Below are positions 1-7,174 of a stretch of 41,819 bases of DNA, one piece after another. Positions within the stretch are counted from its first letter, which is position 1. Each line of letters opens with the position of its first letter. This DNA is from Flavobacterium xinjiangense (GTDB taxonomy: Bacteria; Bacteroidota; Bacteroidia; Flavobacteriales; Flavobacteriaceae). The notes below the pieces were generated by a model, which was not told the origin of the DNA, did not search any database, and was given only the letters and a program-made list of their open reading frames with translations. The stretch covers positions 1 to 41,819 of the forward strand of contig NZ_FRCL01000021.1 of assembly GCF_900142885.1 (NCBI RefSeq), in the 5' to 3' direction. A program made the translations under genes and the position numbers.

Positions 1-31
1 TATTATCACTCACAATTTAAAAAATAATATC

Positions 32-1336
32 ATGGAAGAAAAAAAGAAATCACCAAAAATGTTGAGACAACGCAAAATACTTTTAGTGATGCCATTAGTA
101 GTGTTGCCCTTTATTACAATTTTGTTTTGGGTCTTGGGGGGAGGAAAAATGGATGCAGCGAATGCTTCGGTTGTGGAGGAAAAAGGATTTAATATAAAAC
201 TTCCGGACGCAAACTTGAAAGAAGGCCCTAATTTGGATAAAATGCATTACTATGATCAGGCAGCACTTGACTCAATTAAACTAGAAGAGCTAATTAAGAA
301 GGATCCCAACTATTTCAGTCAGACTTTTCAAGAAGATTCAACAGAAACGGGCGCCATCTCTACTAATCGAATCCCTTCCGGAAAAGGCGCTACAGGCTTA
401 AATGCCCTTATGTATCGTGATCCTAATGAAGTGAAAGTACATCAAAAGCTGGAAGCGTTACAAAGAGTAATAAATGCTCCCATTGCGCCCGTACCAAGTC
501 GAAATTCAAAAAATTTTGCCAGTAGAAATGCAAATGCGTTGGAGTCTGAAGATGTTGACAAAATGGAAGAAATGATGAAATCGATGAATACTCAAAATAA
601 TGAGCCAGACCCTGAATTGAAGCAACTCAGCGGCATGTTGGAAAGTATATTAGATATTCAGCATCCTGACAGAGTACAGGAAAAATTGCGAAAAGTTTCC
701 GAATCCAAACGGGGACAGGTATTTTCCATTACTACTTCAGCAACGGAAGACTATATTTCTTCCTTGCAAACTACTTCTTCAAATGGTGCCGTATCTAGTA
801 AGAAGCTGAAAGGAAATACCTTTTATGCTTTGGATGACCCAGCAACAGCGGATTATGTTCAAAATGCAATAACTGCTGTAATGCATGAAACGCAAACTAT
901 TGTAAACGGTTCCACAATAAAGCTGAGGCTGAGTCATGCTATTTTTATTAATGGAGTTGAAATCCCAAAGAATAATTTTTTATTCGGAATAGCATCCTTA
1001 CAAGGGGAAAGACTCCAAATAAAGATCAATAGTATTCGATATGAGAATTCGCTATTCCCTGTTGATCTCACCGTTTACGATTTGGATGGACTCATCGGTA
1101 TTTACATACCAGGAGCAATTAATCGTGAAGTGGCTAAAGCATCTGCAGACCGCGCTGTTCAAGCACTAGGCGTTGCATCTCTGGACAATTCATGGGGAGC
1201 ACAAGCAGCTGGGGTAGGGATCGAGGCGACTAAAACACTTTTCAGTAAAAAAGCAAAGCTTATCAAAGTAGTGGTCAAGGCAGGCTATGAGGTATTGCTT
1301 CGGGATGAAAATCAAAAACAAAAGGATTCTAATTAA
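32..1336 (+). CDS. traM: Conjugative transposon protein TraM
   Basis: Envelope-spanning component of the Bacteroidota conjugation (type IV secretion) apparatus. The 434-residue protein has a short basic cytoplasmic N-terminus, one membrane segment at about residues 16-36, a low-complexity Asn/Pro/Glu-rich linker, and a conserved C-terminal half (about 220-430) with the look of the Transposon_TraM family, including residues resembling 'GSTIKLRL' and 'IFINGVEIPKN'. In this family the C-terminal domain lies in the periplasm and, by analogy to VirB10, links inner and outer membrane parts. It is followed after 19 bases by traN, which supports the call. The start is the first ATG in the window and gives the expected N-tail/membrane topology. 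Upstream tra genes are outside the window. The family is recognised from sequence only. Confidence 0.88.
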   Translation: MEEKKKSPKMLRQRKILLVMPLVVLPFITILFWVLGGGKMDAANASVVEEKGFNIKLPDANLKEGPNLDKMHYYDQAALDSIKLEELIKKDPNYFSQTFQEDSTETGAISTNRIPSGKGATGLNALMYRDPNEVKVHQKLEALQRVINAPIAPVPSRNSKNFASRNANALESEDVDKMEEMMKSMNTQNNEPDPELKQLSGMLESILDIQHPDRVQEKLRKVSESKRGQVFSITTSATEDYISSLQTTSSNGAVSSKKLKGNTFYALDDPATADYVQNAITAVMHETQTIVNGSTIKLRLSHAIFINGVEIPKNNFLFGIASLQGERLQIKINSIRYENSLFPVDLTVYDLDGLIGIYIPGAINREVAKASADRAVQALGVASLDNSWGAQAAGVGIEATKTLFSKKAKLIKVVVKAGYEVLLRDENQKQKDSN

Positions 1337-1355
1337 AAACCAAAAAATATTAACT

Positions 1356-2201
1356 ATGAAGAACTTAAAAACAGTGGTAATGATCTTTACTGTACTCTTT
1401 ACCATCGGTGCATTTGCACAGCAGACAAACAGAAATCGTTTAACTAAAATTGAGTCAGATTCTGTAGCTATTGGGTATTCAAAAACAACCAATATTGTAT
1501 TTCCCTATGCTATTAAGAGTGTTGATCGCGGTAGTCAGGATATATTGGTTCAAAAAGCCAAGGGACTTGAGAATATACTTCAGATTAAGGCTGCACAACG
1601 GGGGTTCATTCAAACCAATCTTACCGTAGTTACAGCAGATGGAAAATTGTATTCTTTTGTTCTAAATTATAATGAGCAATCCCCTCAACTGAATCTCTCT
1701 GTGAATAAAATAGAACTGGAGCGACAGGAAATTTATTTTTCAGAGGAAAGTGGTAACAAGGAGGAGATACAAGAATATTCCAAGTTAGCTTTCTATGAAA
1801 AGAACAAGATACGAGGTGGAAAGGAAAATAGACATGAAATCAAATTTCAATTAAATGGAATTTTTATCCAGAACGATATAATGTATTTCAGGCTAATAGT
1901 CGAAAACAGTTCTAAAATAAAGTATGATATTGACCAGCTCCGTTTTTTTATTCGGGATAGTAAAAGAGTAAAACGAACCGCCACACAGGAAATCGAAATT
2001 AAACCTACTTATATTCTCAATGATGTTGCAGCTATTGAGGGAGAGTCAGAAAATACATTTGTGTTTGCGCTATCTAAATTTACGATTCCAGAGGATAAAT
2101 ACTTGGCAATCCAGCTGATGGAAAAGAATGGAGGTAGACATATGGAATTGGATGTAAAGAACAAAAAAATTGAAAAAGTCATAGTCTTACCGACTTTGTA
2201 G
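1356..2201 (+). CDS. traN: Conjugative transposon protein TraN
   Basis: TraN (DUF4138 family) of Bacteroidota conjugative elements, thought to be a periplasmic or outer-membrane partner of TraM, similar to VirB9. I chose the ATG at 1356 over the in-frame ATG at 1287. The downstream start gives a clean signal peptide (MKNLKTVVMIFTVLFTIGAFA followed by QQ) and avoids a 50-base overlap with traM. The mature part is beta-rich, with a 'TNIVFPYAIKSVDRGSQDILVQ'-like stretch typical of the family near the N-terminus and a second domain with 'YFRLIVENSSKIKYDIDQLRFFI' character. The protein has 281 residues, close to the usual family length. In well-known elements traN is followed by traO and others; here an unrelated conserved gene follows 25 bases later. 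Confidence 0.87.
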   Translation: MKNLKTVVMIFTVLFTIGAFAQQTNRNRLTKIESDSVAIGYSKTTNIVFPYAIKSVDRGSQDILVQKAKGLENILQIKAAQRGFIQTNLTVVTADGKLYSFVLNYNEQSPQLNLSVNKIELERQEIYFSEESGNKEEIQEYSKLAFYEKNKIRGGKENRHEIKFQLNGIFIQNDIMYFRLIVENSSKIKYDIDQLRFFIRDSKRVKRTATQEIEIKPTYILNDVAAIEGESENTFVFALSKFTIPEDKYLAIQLMEKNGGRHMELDVKNKKIEKVIVLPTL

Positions 2202-2226
2202 TTAGTAATCATTTAAATAAAGAGTC

Positions 2227-3030
2227 ATGAACGAGAAAAATTTTGAATACTTAAAAGACCAAATTAAGTACACCGGTTTCGGTGAAGCACTGGAAAATGA
2301 GTTAAAGGAAAAAATGCAGCAACAAACTTCGAGTTTTACGTTGAATCACGATGCTCATTACGGAAACGATATTGCAGTAGCAACATTGAATTTTAAGAAG
2401 TCGGATCAAAGTGATATGTATTTCTTTAATTCCTATAAGGTGGATTTGCAAAAAGACAATTCTAAGGAGTCATTGGAGCAGACCTTTTATATCAATAAGG
2501 GTAGTAATATTACTATGAAGGAAGCTTATAACCTTATGGAAGGAAGAGCAGTGTATAAGGACCTGACAAGTAAAGAAGGTCAGGTTTATAATTCTTGGGT
2601 TCAAATTGACTTTAAGGAATCTGACACTTCGGGCAATTTCAAACTGAATCAGTACCATCAGAACTATGGCTACGATCTGGAGTCAGCACTGTCCAAACAT
2701 CCAATCAAAGAATTAGAAAATGCTAAATTTAAAGAAGATTTGATGGATTCCCTAAAAAAAGGAAACCTGCAATCAGCTACTTTCTTACAGGATGGTAAAG
2801 AAGTCAAGCATTATATTGAAGCCAATCCTCAATTCAAAACCATCAATGCATACGATGGGAATCTGAAACGTATTGATAACCGTCAAACTAAAGAGGAAAA
2901 GCAATCTGAAGGGCAAAGTACAGCAATGAAGCATGATAATAAAAGACAGAGCCAAAGTAGCGATGATGATGGGCCTGCCGCTCCGCAGGAAGCTAAAAAA
3001 CGAAAAAAAAAGCAGTCTAATTCAATGTAG
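2227..3030 (+). CDS. Conserved conjugative-element protein of unknown function
   Basis: A 267-residue cytoplasmic-type protein with no signal peptide or membrane segment. Residues 1-200 look like one folded domain rich in 'YFFNSY' and 'FYINKG' beta strands. This is followed by a short motif (ANPQFKTINAYD) that resembles the C-terminal motif of DUF3945-type proteins carried on Bacteroidota conjugative elements. The last 60 residues are a charged, Gln/Ser/Lys-rich tail ending in a run of lysines, likely disordered and nucleic-acid-binding in character. It sits 25 bases after traN and 6 bases before the next gene, so it is probably co-transcribed with the transfer genes. The function is unknown. 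A role in DNA processing or in masking DNA is only a guess from the basic tail. Confidence 0.7.
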   Translation: MNEKNFEYLKDQIKYTGFGEALENELKEKMQQQTSSFTLNHDAHYGNDIAVATLNFKKSDQSDMYFFNSYKVDLQKDNSKESLEQTFYINKGSNITMKEAYNLMEGRAVYKDLTSKEGQVYNSWVQIDFKESDTSGNFKLNQYHQNYGYDLESALSKHPIKELENAKFKEDLMDSLKKGNLQSATFLQDGKEVKHYIEANPQFKTINAYDGNLKRIDNRQTKEEKQSEGQSTAMKHDNKRQSQSSDDDGPAAPQEAKKRKKKQSNSM

Positions 3031-3036
3031 ATTCTT

Positions 3037-3318
3037 ATGGAAGTATTAAAACCCTTATCCGATTTTTTTAATGCAATAGAGAATGATTACCGAATTAGCA
3101 TCACGCATATCGGTATATATGTCGCTCTATTGCAGTTTAGAGCAGGTAAGGGTTTTATTAATCCAATACGGGCTTACAGATACGAGATTATGGACATAGC
3201 CAAAATTTCTTCCCCTAAAACATATTATAAATGCATGCGAGAATTAAGCGAATATGGTTATATCAAGTATGAGTCAACTCGTAAACGAAACCAGGGGAGT
3301 ACCATTTATTTCCTTTAA
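3037..3318 (+). CDS. Small winged-helix-like protein of the conjugative element
   Basis: A 93-residue protein that I do not recognise as a named family. Its helical pattern (ITHIGIYVALLQFRAG, then 'KISSPKTYYKCMRELSEYGYI' and a basic C-terminal strand pair 'YESTRKRNQGSTIYFL') is what a small winged-helix DNA-binding domain looks like. The Ser-Pro-Lys-Thr-Tyr-Tyr segment would be the recognition helix and the last residues the wing. Similar small proteins are common next to mobilisation and replication genes of Bacteroidota elements. It begins 6 bases after the stop of the preceding gene, so it is likely translated from the same transcript. DNA binding is inferred, and a regulatory or replication role is unproven. 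Confidence 0.6.
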   Translation: MEVLKPLSDFFNAIENDYRISITHIGIYVALLQFRAGKGFINPIRAYRYEIMDIAKISSPKTYYKCMRELSEYGYIKYESTRKRNQGSTIYFL

Positions 3319-3359
3319 CCTATATCTAATATACGAAGTCAAATTTAAGATTTAGAAAG

Positions 3360-3797
3360 ATGAAAAAGTTAACAATTGCGGAACTTCCCAATGCAGTGGA
3401 AACGTTATATGGAAAGATGGAATCTATCGAAAAATTGTTAAATGAAAGAAATCATATTTATGGGCATAATGATAGGAAAAAAAGATGTTTCATACAGGAA
3501 AAATGCAGTACAAACTTTAATAAAAGTGATTTGGCACAATTCTTCTACATTCTTATGGATGAAGAAATTTTATTTTTTAGAGCTAAAGGTCGAAACTGCA
3601 ATCGGAGCAAAATGCAGCATTTTATACAAACAAACTTTACCTATAGCGGGGATTCTAATTTACAAGTCGAAATCGACACTATCAGCAAACAATTTTCTGA
3701 ATCTAAAGGCTTTACTTATCGAGATAAACAGTTGCGATTTCTAGATAAAATTATTGCTATTTTACAAGAAAGAAAGCATAAACTAACTAAAAGGTAG
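3360..3797 (+). CDS. RteC-like accessory protein with excisionase-type N-terminus
   Basis: A 145-residue protein. Residues 1-30 (MKKLTIAELPNAVETLYGKM onward) form a leucine-rich helix like the coiled-coil leader found on HTH excisionase-like proteins of Bacteroidota elements. Residues 45-140 (NKSDLAQFFYILMDEEILF, then a 'LQVEIDTISKQFSE' helix and a 'RFLDKIIAILQERK' helix) resemble the C-terminal part of RteC, the transcription factor that activates excision of CTnDOT-type elements. The protein is about half the length of RteC, so it is either a domain-sized relative or a chimera. It lies in the accessory block between the transfer genes and the integrase, where excision control genes are expected. 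The role in controlling excision is inferred from context and weak similarity. Confidence 0.5.
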   Translation: MKKLTIAELPNAVETLYGKMESIEKLLNERNHIYGHNDRKKRCFIQEKCSTNFNKSDLAQFFYILMDEEILFFRAKGRNCNRSKMQHFIQTNFTYSGDSNLQVEIDTISKQFSESKGFTYRDKQLRFLDKIIAILQERKHKLTKR

Positions 3798-3804
3798 TTT
3801 TTTA

Positions 3805-3812
3805 TAGTTTTG
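3805..3812 (+). promoter_or_regulatory. Possible -7 box for the HTH gene
   Basis: TAGTTTTG matches the Bacteroidota -7 consensus TAnnTTTG and lies 40 bases before the start at 3853. I see no TTG at the usual upstream distance, so this is a weak prediction. If real, the HTH gene can be expressed apart from the transfer operon. Confidence 0.25.
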
Positions 3813-3852
3813 TTATCCCATTGCATCTTCATTCATCATAAAAAAATGTCTT

Positions 3853-4143
3853 ATGTCAAAACAAGGAAAAGAAAACAAATTCTCTTATTTAGCGGCAATC
3901 AAGCAATTGTTAGATCCTTTGTATACTCGATTGGAGAAAATTGATGGTAAGATTAAAGCCGAGAAAATCAACGAATCTAATCGCTACTACAGGAATGAGG
4001 ATTTGAAAAAACTATTCGGATTATCAAATAATACTATTATCAAATACCGACAGACCGGAGTACTTCCTTTTACCAAACTGGGTGATATATATTTGTATGA
4101 ATCTACTAAAATTAAAAAAATATTATCCGAAAACGAGAAATAA
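3853..4143 (+). CDS. Excisionase-like helix-turn-helix protein
   Basis: A 96-residue DNA-binding protein. Residues 8-38 form a helical leader (YLAAIKQLLDPLYTRLEKID). Residues 45-92 form a MerR/excisionase-type helix-turn-helix (HTH_17 group): 'RYYRNEDLKKLFGLSNNTII' followed by 'KYRQTGVLPFTKLGDIYLY', where the Gly-Val-Leu-Pro turn and the Tyr-Leu-Tyr strand of the wing are typical. Proteins of this type usually act as recombination directionality factors or local repressors of integrative elements. It is the last plus-strand gene before the convergent integrase, separated by a strong inverted repeat, which fits a role in excision control. The DNA target and the direction of regulation cannot be read from the sequence. 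Confidence 0.72.
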   Translation: MSKQGKENKFSYLAAIKQLLDPLYTRLEKIDGKIKAEKINESNRYYRNEDLKKLFGLSNNTIIKYRQTGVLPFTKLGDIYLYESTKIKKILSENEK

Positions 4144-4217
4144 GAGGCAAATTAAATCTGTTTTTTGGCAGGTAAATAGTAAGTCTTTCTTCATTTTTTT
4201 GATGGATGTACACTTAG

Positions 4218-4257
4218 AAATAACAAAAGGATTCCAATTGGAGTCCTTTTGTTATTT
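4218..4257. terminator. Near-perfect 40-base inverted repeat between convergent genes
   Basis: Arms 4218-4231 and 4244-4257 are perfectly complementary (AAATAACAAAAGGA in the left arm). The centre is almost fully palindromic apart from one T/G pair. It lies between the HTH gene (+) and the integrase (-), so it most likely terminates transcription in both directions. There is no strong T-run on the plus side, only a TTATTTAATT stretch. Confidence 0.6.
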
Positions 4258-4293
4258 AATTGAATTTTCTTTTAAGTATCTTGTATCTGGTGA

Positions 4294-5514
4294 TCAGCTG
4301 TATTTTTGTTTTAGCTTAGTCATATCCTCCATCACATTTACATCTAATACTTTTGCGTAATGTTGTGTCTGCTTAATATTAGTATGACCCATCATTGATG
4401 AAACATTTTCAATCCTCACTCCATTCCCAAGCGTTACCGTTGTTGCAAAGGTATGCCTGGCCACGTACCACGTTAAATTTTTAGTTATACCGCACAAGTC
4501 AGCAATCTCCTTGAGATAAGCATTCATTTTTTGATTGGAAATCTGAGGTATAAGTCCAATTTGAAGATTTTTGTATTTATTAATGATCTTCAGGGTGGGA
4601 GGTAGAATAGGGACGTTAGCTCTGATTGCTGTTTTGGCTCTATTAGTCATAATCCAAAGTGAATCACTGCTATCTTGGAATATATTACTAGCCGTAAGAT
4701 TAGAGGCATCAACGGGGGCATAACCCGTGTAGCAGCTAAAAAGGAATACATCCTTAACCCGTTCCAAACGTTCCACTGAAAATTTCTTATTTTCTATTCG
4801 ATCTAATTCTTCTTGGGTTAGAAAAACAGCGTCTTTAATACTTAACTTTCCATCGTAAAGATTAAATGGATTCTTCTCCAGTAATCCCATTCTGATGCAA
4901 TAATTACATGCAGTTTTGTACATTCTCATATATTTTACCATTGAGTTGTTTCTAATGCCGATTCGTCCTTTAAAATTGCTTTCATACTTTAGATACGATT
5001 CGAGATTGAAAACAAAAGCGCTGGAAACCTCATTTGAAGGAAAATCTTCGACGCCGTACTGCTGTTTCATAAAGTTTACGAGTAATTCCTTAGAACGTCC
5101 ATACTTTTGGAATGAAGCTTTAGATCGCTCTCCAGCCGTTACTTTTTTTTCAAAGTAAACATTATGCTTATCCATAATTTCTACAATGCTTGCTCCTTTT
5201 GTTTGACTAGTAGTTTTACCGTTAAACTCATTTTTAACCTGCACCAATGAAATATCGGGACTTACTTTGGTTAATTCATTAAATTTCTTTTCGAGATTCA
5301 ATTGAAAAAGATCTAAACTGTGTTTTAAAACCTTTTCTTTTTCAAGTTTTAGCACTGTTCTTAGGTTTTTGGTAAATAGCCACCGTTCTTTTAGGATTGA
5401 TTTGCCGGTAGTCATCGTGATTGACTGCTGGTTGTAAGATACACGGGCAAAAATAGGAGATTCTCCTTTTTTGTTGGCCTTTCCGGCCTTGAGGTAAAAA
5501 ATTACTTTTAACAT
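4294..5514 (-). CDS. Tyrosine recombinase / integrase of the conjugative element
   Basis: Site-specific recombinase for integration and excision of the element. Its 406 residues are arranged as an arm-binding N-terminal domain (1-95, beginning MLKVIFYLKAGKANKKGE), a SAM-like core-binding domain (about 110-215) and a catalytic domain (about 225-400). Visible catalytic positions are R292 and K294, R353 in the box 'YVARHTFATT', H377 in 'MMGHTN' and the nucleophile Y386 in 'QHYAKV'. The position that is normally the first catalytic Arg (TGLR in most recombinases) is Ala266. The usual His of H-x-x-R is Tyr350. Loss of the first Arg is known in the IntDOT group, where a later Arg compensates; R292 has the same spacing here. 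The start ATG at 5514 gives the standard N-terminus. It is convergent with the accessory genes and faces away from tRNA-Ser. Confidence 0.92.
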   Translation of the reverse strand: MLKVIFYLKAGKANKKGESPIFARVSYNQQSITMTTGKSILKERWLFTKNLRTVLKLEKEKVLKHSLDLFQLNLEKKFNELTKVSPDISLVQVKNEFNGKTTSQTKGASIVEIMDKHNVYFEKKVTAGERSKASFQKYGRSKELLVNFMKQQYGVEDFPSNEVSSAFVFNLESYLKYESNFKGRIGIRNNSMVKYMRMYKTACNYCIRMGLLEKNPFNLYDGKLSIKDAVFLTQEELDRIENKKFSVERLERVKDVFLFSCYTGYAPVDASNLTASNIFQDSSDSLWIMTNRAKTAIRANVPILPPTLKIINKYKNLQIGLIPQISNQKMNAYLKEIADLCGITKNLTWYVARHTFATTVTLGNGVRIENVSSMMGHTNIKQTQHYAKVLDVNVMEDMTKLKQKYS

Positions 5515-5579
5515 AACTTCTTGTTTTTAAATTAATAATCAAATTGATTTAAAAACTTTGAAAGTTACTAGTGGTGGCG

Positions 5580-5598
5580 GGGAATTCCCGGGGAATTC
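5580..5598. repeat. GC-rich palindromic patch at the element end
   Basis: GGGAATTCCC at 5580-5589 is a perfect 10-bp palindrome, and CCGGGGAATTC at 5588-5598 repeats half of it. The patch stands out in a very AT-rich spacer between the integrase and tRNA-Ser. It may be part of the recombination region, but this is inference only. Confidence 0.35.
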
Positions 5599-5607
5599 TT
5601 CCGATTT

Positions 5608-5666
5608 AGTGACCCTATTTTCTCTAAAAAGGCAGAAAATGAAATAGGGTCACCAATAGGGTCACT
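5608..5666. repeat. Three copies of an AATAGGGTCAC motif upstream of the integrase
   Basis: AGTGACCCTATTT (5608-5620) is inverted relative to AAATAGGGTCAC (5642-5653) and CAATAGGGTCACT (5654-5666), and the last two are head-to-tail. The shared core AATAGGGTCAC occurs three times within 60 bases. The position, 94-152 bases upstream of the integrase start and at the element end, is where arm-type integrase or excisionase sites are expected. The motif could also be an operator of the integrase promoter. Confidence 0.5.
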
Positions 5667-5710
5667 GTTCTTTGATTCTATATGTGCTTTTTGACACATT
5701 ATAAAAAACG

Positions 5711-5745
5711 AAAAAGCCTTTAAATACTACTATTTAAAGGCTTTT
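5711..5745 (-). terminator. Rho-independent terminator of tRNA-Ser
   Basis: A perfect 15-bp stem, AAAAGCCTTTAAATA (5712-5726) with its complement at 5731-5745, closes a 4-base loop. On the minus strand it is followed by a T-rich run (5715 down to 5703). It sits 30 bases beyond the 3' end of the tRNA, so it is most likely the tRNA terminator. Confidence 0.8.
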
Positions 5746-5775
5746 GATTTTTAAAGTTTCTTTTGAAACCTTATG

Positions 5776-5863
5776 TGGCGGAGAAAGAGGGATTCGAACC
5801 CCCGGACCTGTTACAGTCAACAGTTTTCAAGACTGCCGCATTCGACCGCTCTGCCATTTCTCC
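5776..5863 (-). tRNA. tRNA-Ser (anticodon UGA)
   Basis: The minus strand reads GGAGAAATGGCAGAGCGGTC at the 5' end. The anticodon stem-loop is CAGTCTTGAAAACTG with anticodon TGA, followed by a long variable arm typical of class II tRNA. The T-arm is GGGGGTTCGAATCCC, the acceptor strand TTTCTCC, then discriminator G and an encoded CCA. Total length is 88 bases. The 3' end points towards the conjugative element's integrase, the usual geometry when a tRNA 3' end or its flank serves as an integration site. The other attachment site lies outside the window, so target use cannot be confirmed. Confidence 0.95.
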
Positions 5864-5895
5864 AGTATGTCGCTTTCATTACCTGATTGCGAGTG

Positions 5896-5926
5896 CAAAT
5901 ATAAGAACCTTTTTTGGTTATGCAAA
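5896..5926 (-). promoter_or_regulatory. Promoter of tRNA-Ser
   Basis: On the minus strand TATATTTG (5903-5896) matches the Bacteroidota -7 box TAnnTTTG. TTTG (5926-5923) lies 19 bases upstream and matches the -33 element. Transcription would start about 25 bases before the tRNA. Confidence 0.65.
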
Positions 5927-6031
5927 TGTATTTTTATAAAAAAAGCATCTATTTTTAGGACTATTTTTTAAATGTTTCATTTACTTGGCTTTACAATAAA
6001 ATTATTTAAAAAAAAATAATGCAAAACGGGT

Positions 6032-7165
6032 TTAATACTTTACATATTCGGTTATTTCTAGCCCGTAACCTATCATTCCAACACGTTTGGTTTGCTCAGC
6101 ATTCGATACTAATCTGATTTTTGAGATATCAATATCATGCAGTATTTGAGCTCCAATTCCAAAATCTTTACTATCGATAACAATTTTAGGTGCTTTCATT
6201 GTGCCTTCAGCCTGTAAATTCTTTAATTCAGAAATGCGGCTAAGAAGATTTACAGACTGCATATCCTGATTGATGAAAATAACAGCGCCTTTTCCTTGCT
6301 CGTTAATCACTTTAAACATATCATCAAGTTGCTGGTCGGCATTATTCGTTAAAGTACCCAATAAATCATTATTGACCTGAGATGAATTTATTCGGGTTAA
6401 AATAGACTCTCCCAAATTCCAGGTTCCTTTTGTTAACGCAATATGTATTTGCTTGTTGGTTGTTTGTTGATAAGCTCTTAATCTGAAAGTACCAAAACGA
6501 GTTTCCAAATCAAAATCCTCTTTTTTAATAATTAAACTATCATGTTGCATTCTGTAGGCAACTAAATCTTCGATTGAAACTAATTTCAAATCGAATTTTT
6601 TAGCCACTTTTACTAATTGTGGTAAGCGAGCCATCGAACCATCTTCGTTCATGATTTCTACAATAACTCCCGCCGATTTAAAACCTGCTAATCGAGCAAA
6701 ATCAATAGCAGCTTCAGTATGTCCTGTTCTTCGTAATACGCCTCCTTGTTTAGCGATAAGAGGAAAAATATGTCCTGGTCGCGCTAAATCATGTGGTTTG
6801 GTTTTCGAATCTACCAGCGATAAAATAGTTTTTGCTCTGTCAGCTGCTGATATTCCTGTTGTAACTCCATTTCCTCTTAAATCAACCGAAACCGTAAAAG
6901 CAGTTTCCATAGGATCTGTGTTATTACTAACCATAACATGCAAACCTAATTCTTTACAACGGCTTTCGGTCAATGGCGCACAAATTAATCCGCGTCCGTG
7001 GGTTGCCATGAAATTAATCATTTCAGGTGTTACTTTTTCGGCTGCAGCTAAAAAATCACCTTCGTTTTCTCGATCTTCATCATCAACAACTATAATAATT
7101 TTACCTTGTCGAATATCTTCAATGGCTTCTTCTATAGTGTTGAGTTGTATTTTATTTGTAACCAT
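6032..7165 (-). CDS. ribB: 3,4-dihydroxy-2-butanone-4-phosphate synthase with degenerate GTP cyclohydrolase II domain
   Basis: Riboflavin biosynthesis. The N-terminal half (about 1-205) converts ribulose 5-phosphate to 3,4-dihydroxy-2-butanone 4-phosphate. The acidic active-site loop DDEDRENEGDF is at 28-38, and THGRGLICAPL, 'DLRGNGVTTGIS' and 'RRTGHTEAAIDFARLAG' follow. The C-terminal half (about 215-377) aligns with GTP cyclohydrolase II, but the zinc site C-x10-C-x-C is gone: the three Cys positions are Gln263, Asn274 and Ala276. The later Arg-Gly-Ile-Gly motif is also absent, replaced by DMQSVNLLSRI. The second domain should therefore lack GTP cyclohydrolase II activity, and a separate ribA is expected elsewhere in the genome. 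Bifunctional-type proteins with a decayed second half are known (called RibBX in some bacteria). Last gene of the tpx-to-ribB operon, 9 bases after lptF/G. Confidence 0.92.
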   Translation of the reverse strand: MVTNKIQLNTIEEAIEDIRQGKIIIVVDDEDRENEGDFLAAAEKVTPEMINFMATHGRGLICAPLTESRCKELGLHVMVSNNTDPMETAFTVSVDLRGNGVTTGISAADRAKTILSLVDSKTKPHDLARPGHIFPLIAKQGGVLRRTGHTEAAIDFARLAGFKSAGVIVEIMNEDGSMARLPQLVKVAKKFDLKLVSIEDLVAYRMQHDSLIIKKEDFDLETRFGTFRLRAYQQTTNKQIHIALTKGTWNLGESILTRINSSQVNNDLLGTLTNNADQQLDDMFKVINEQGKGAVIFINQDMQSVNLLSRISELKNLQAEGTMKAPKIVIDSKDFGIGAQILHDIDISKIRLVSNAEQTKRVGMIGYGLEITEYVKY

Positions 7166-7174
7166 GATTGGTAT

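Noticed and set aside
1287..1355. Longer start of TraN
   Set aside because: It would overlap traM by 50 bases and put polar residues before a clear signal peptide that starts at 1356.
3442..3744. 100-codon frame overlapping the RteC-like gene
   Set aside because: It lies entirely inside the 145-residue gene in another frame and has the composition of a shadow.
5744..5971. 75-codon plus-strand open frame
   Set aside because: It runs through the antisense of tRNA-Ser and has no protein-like features.
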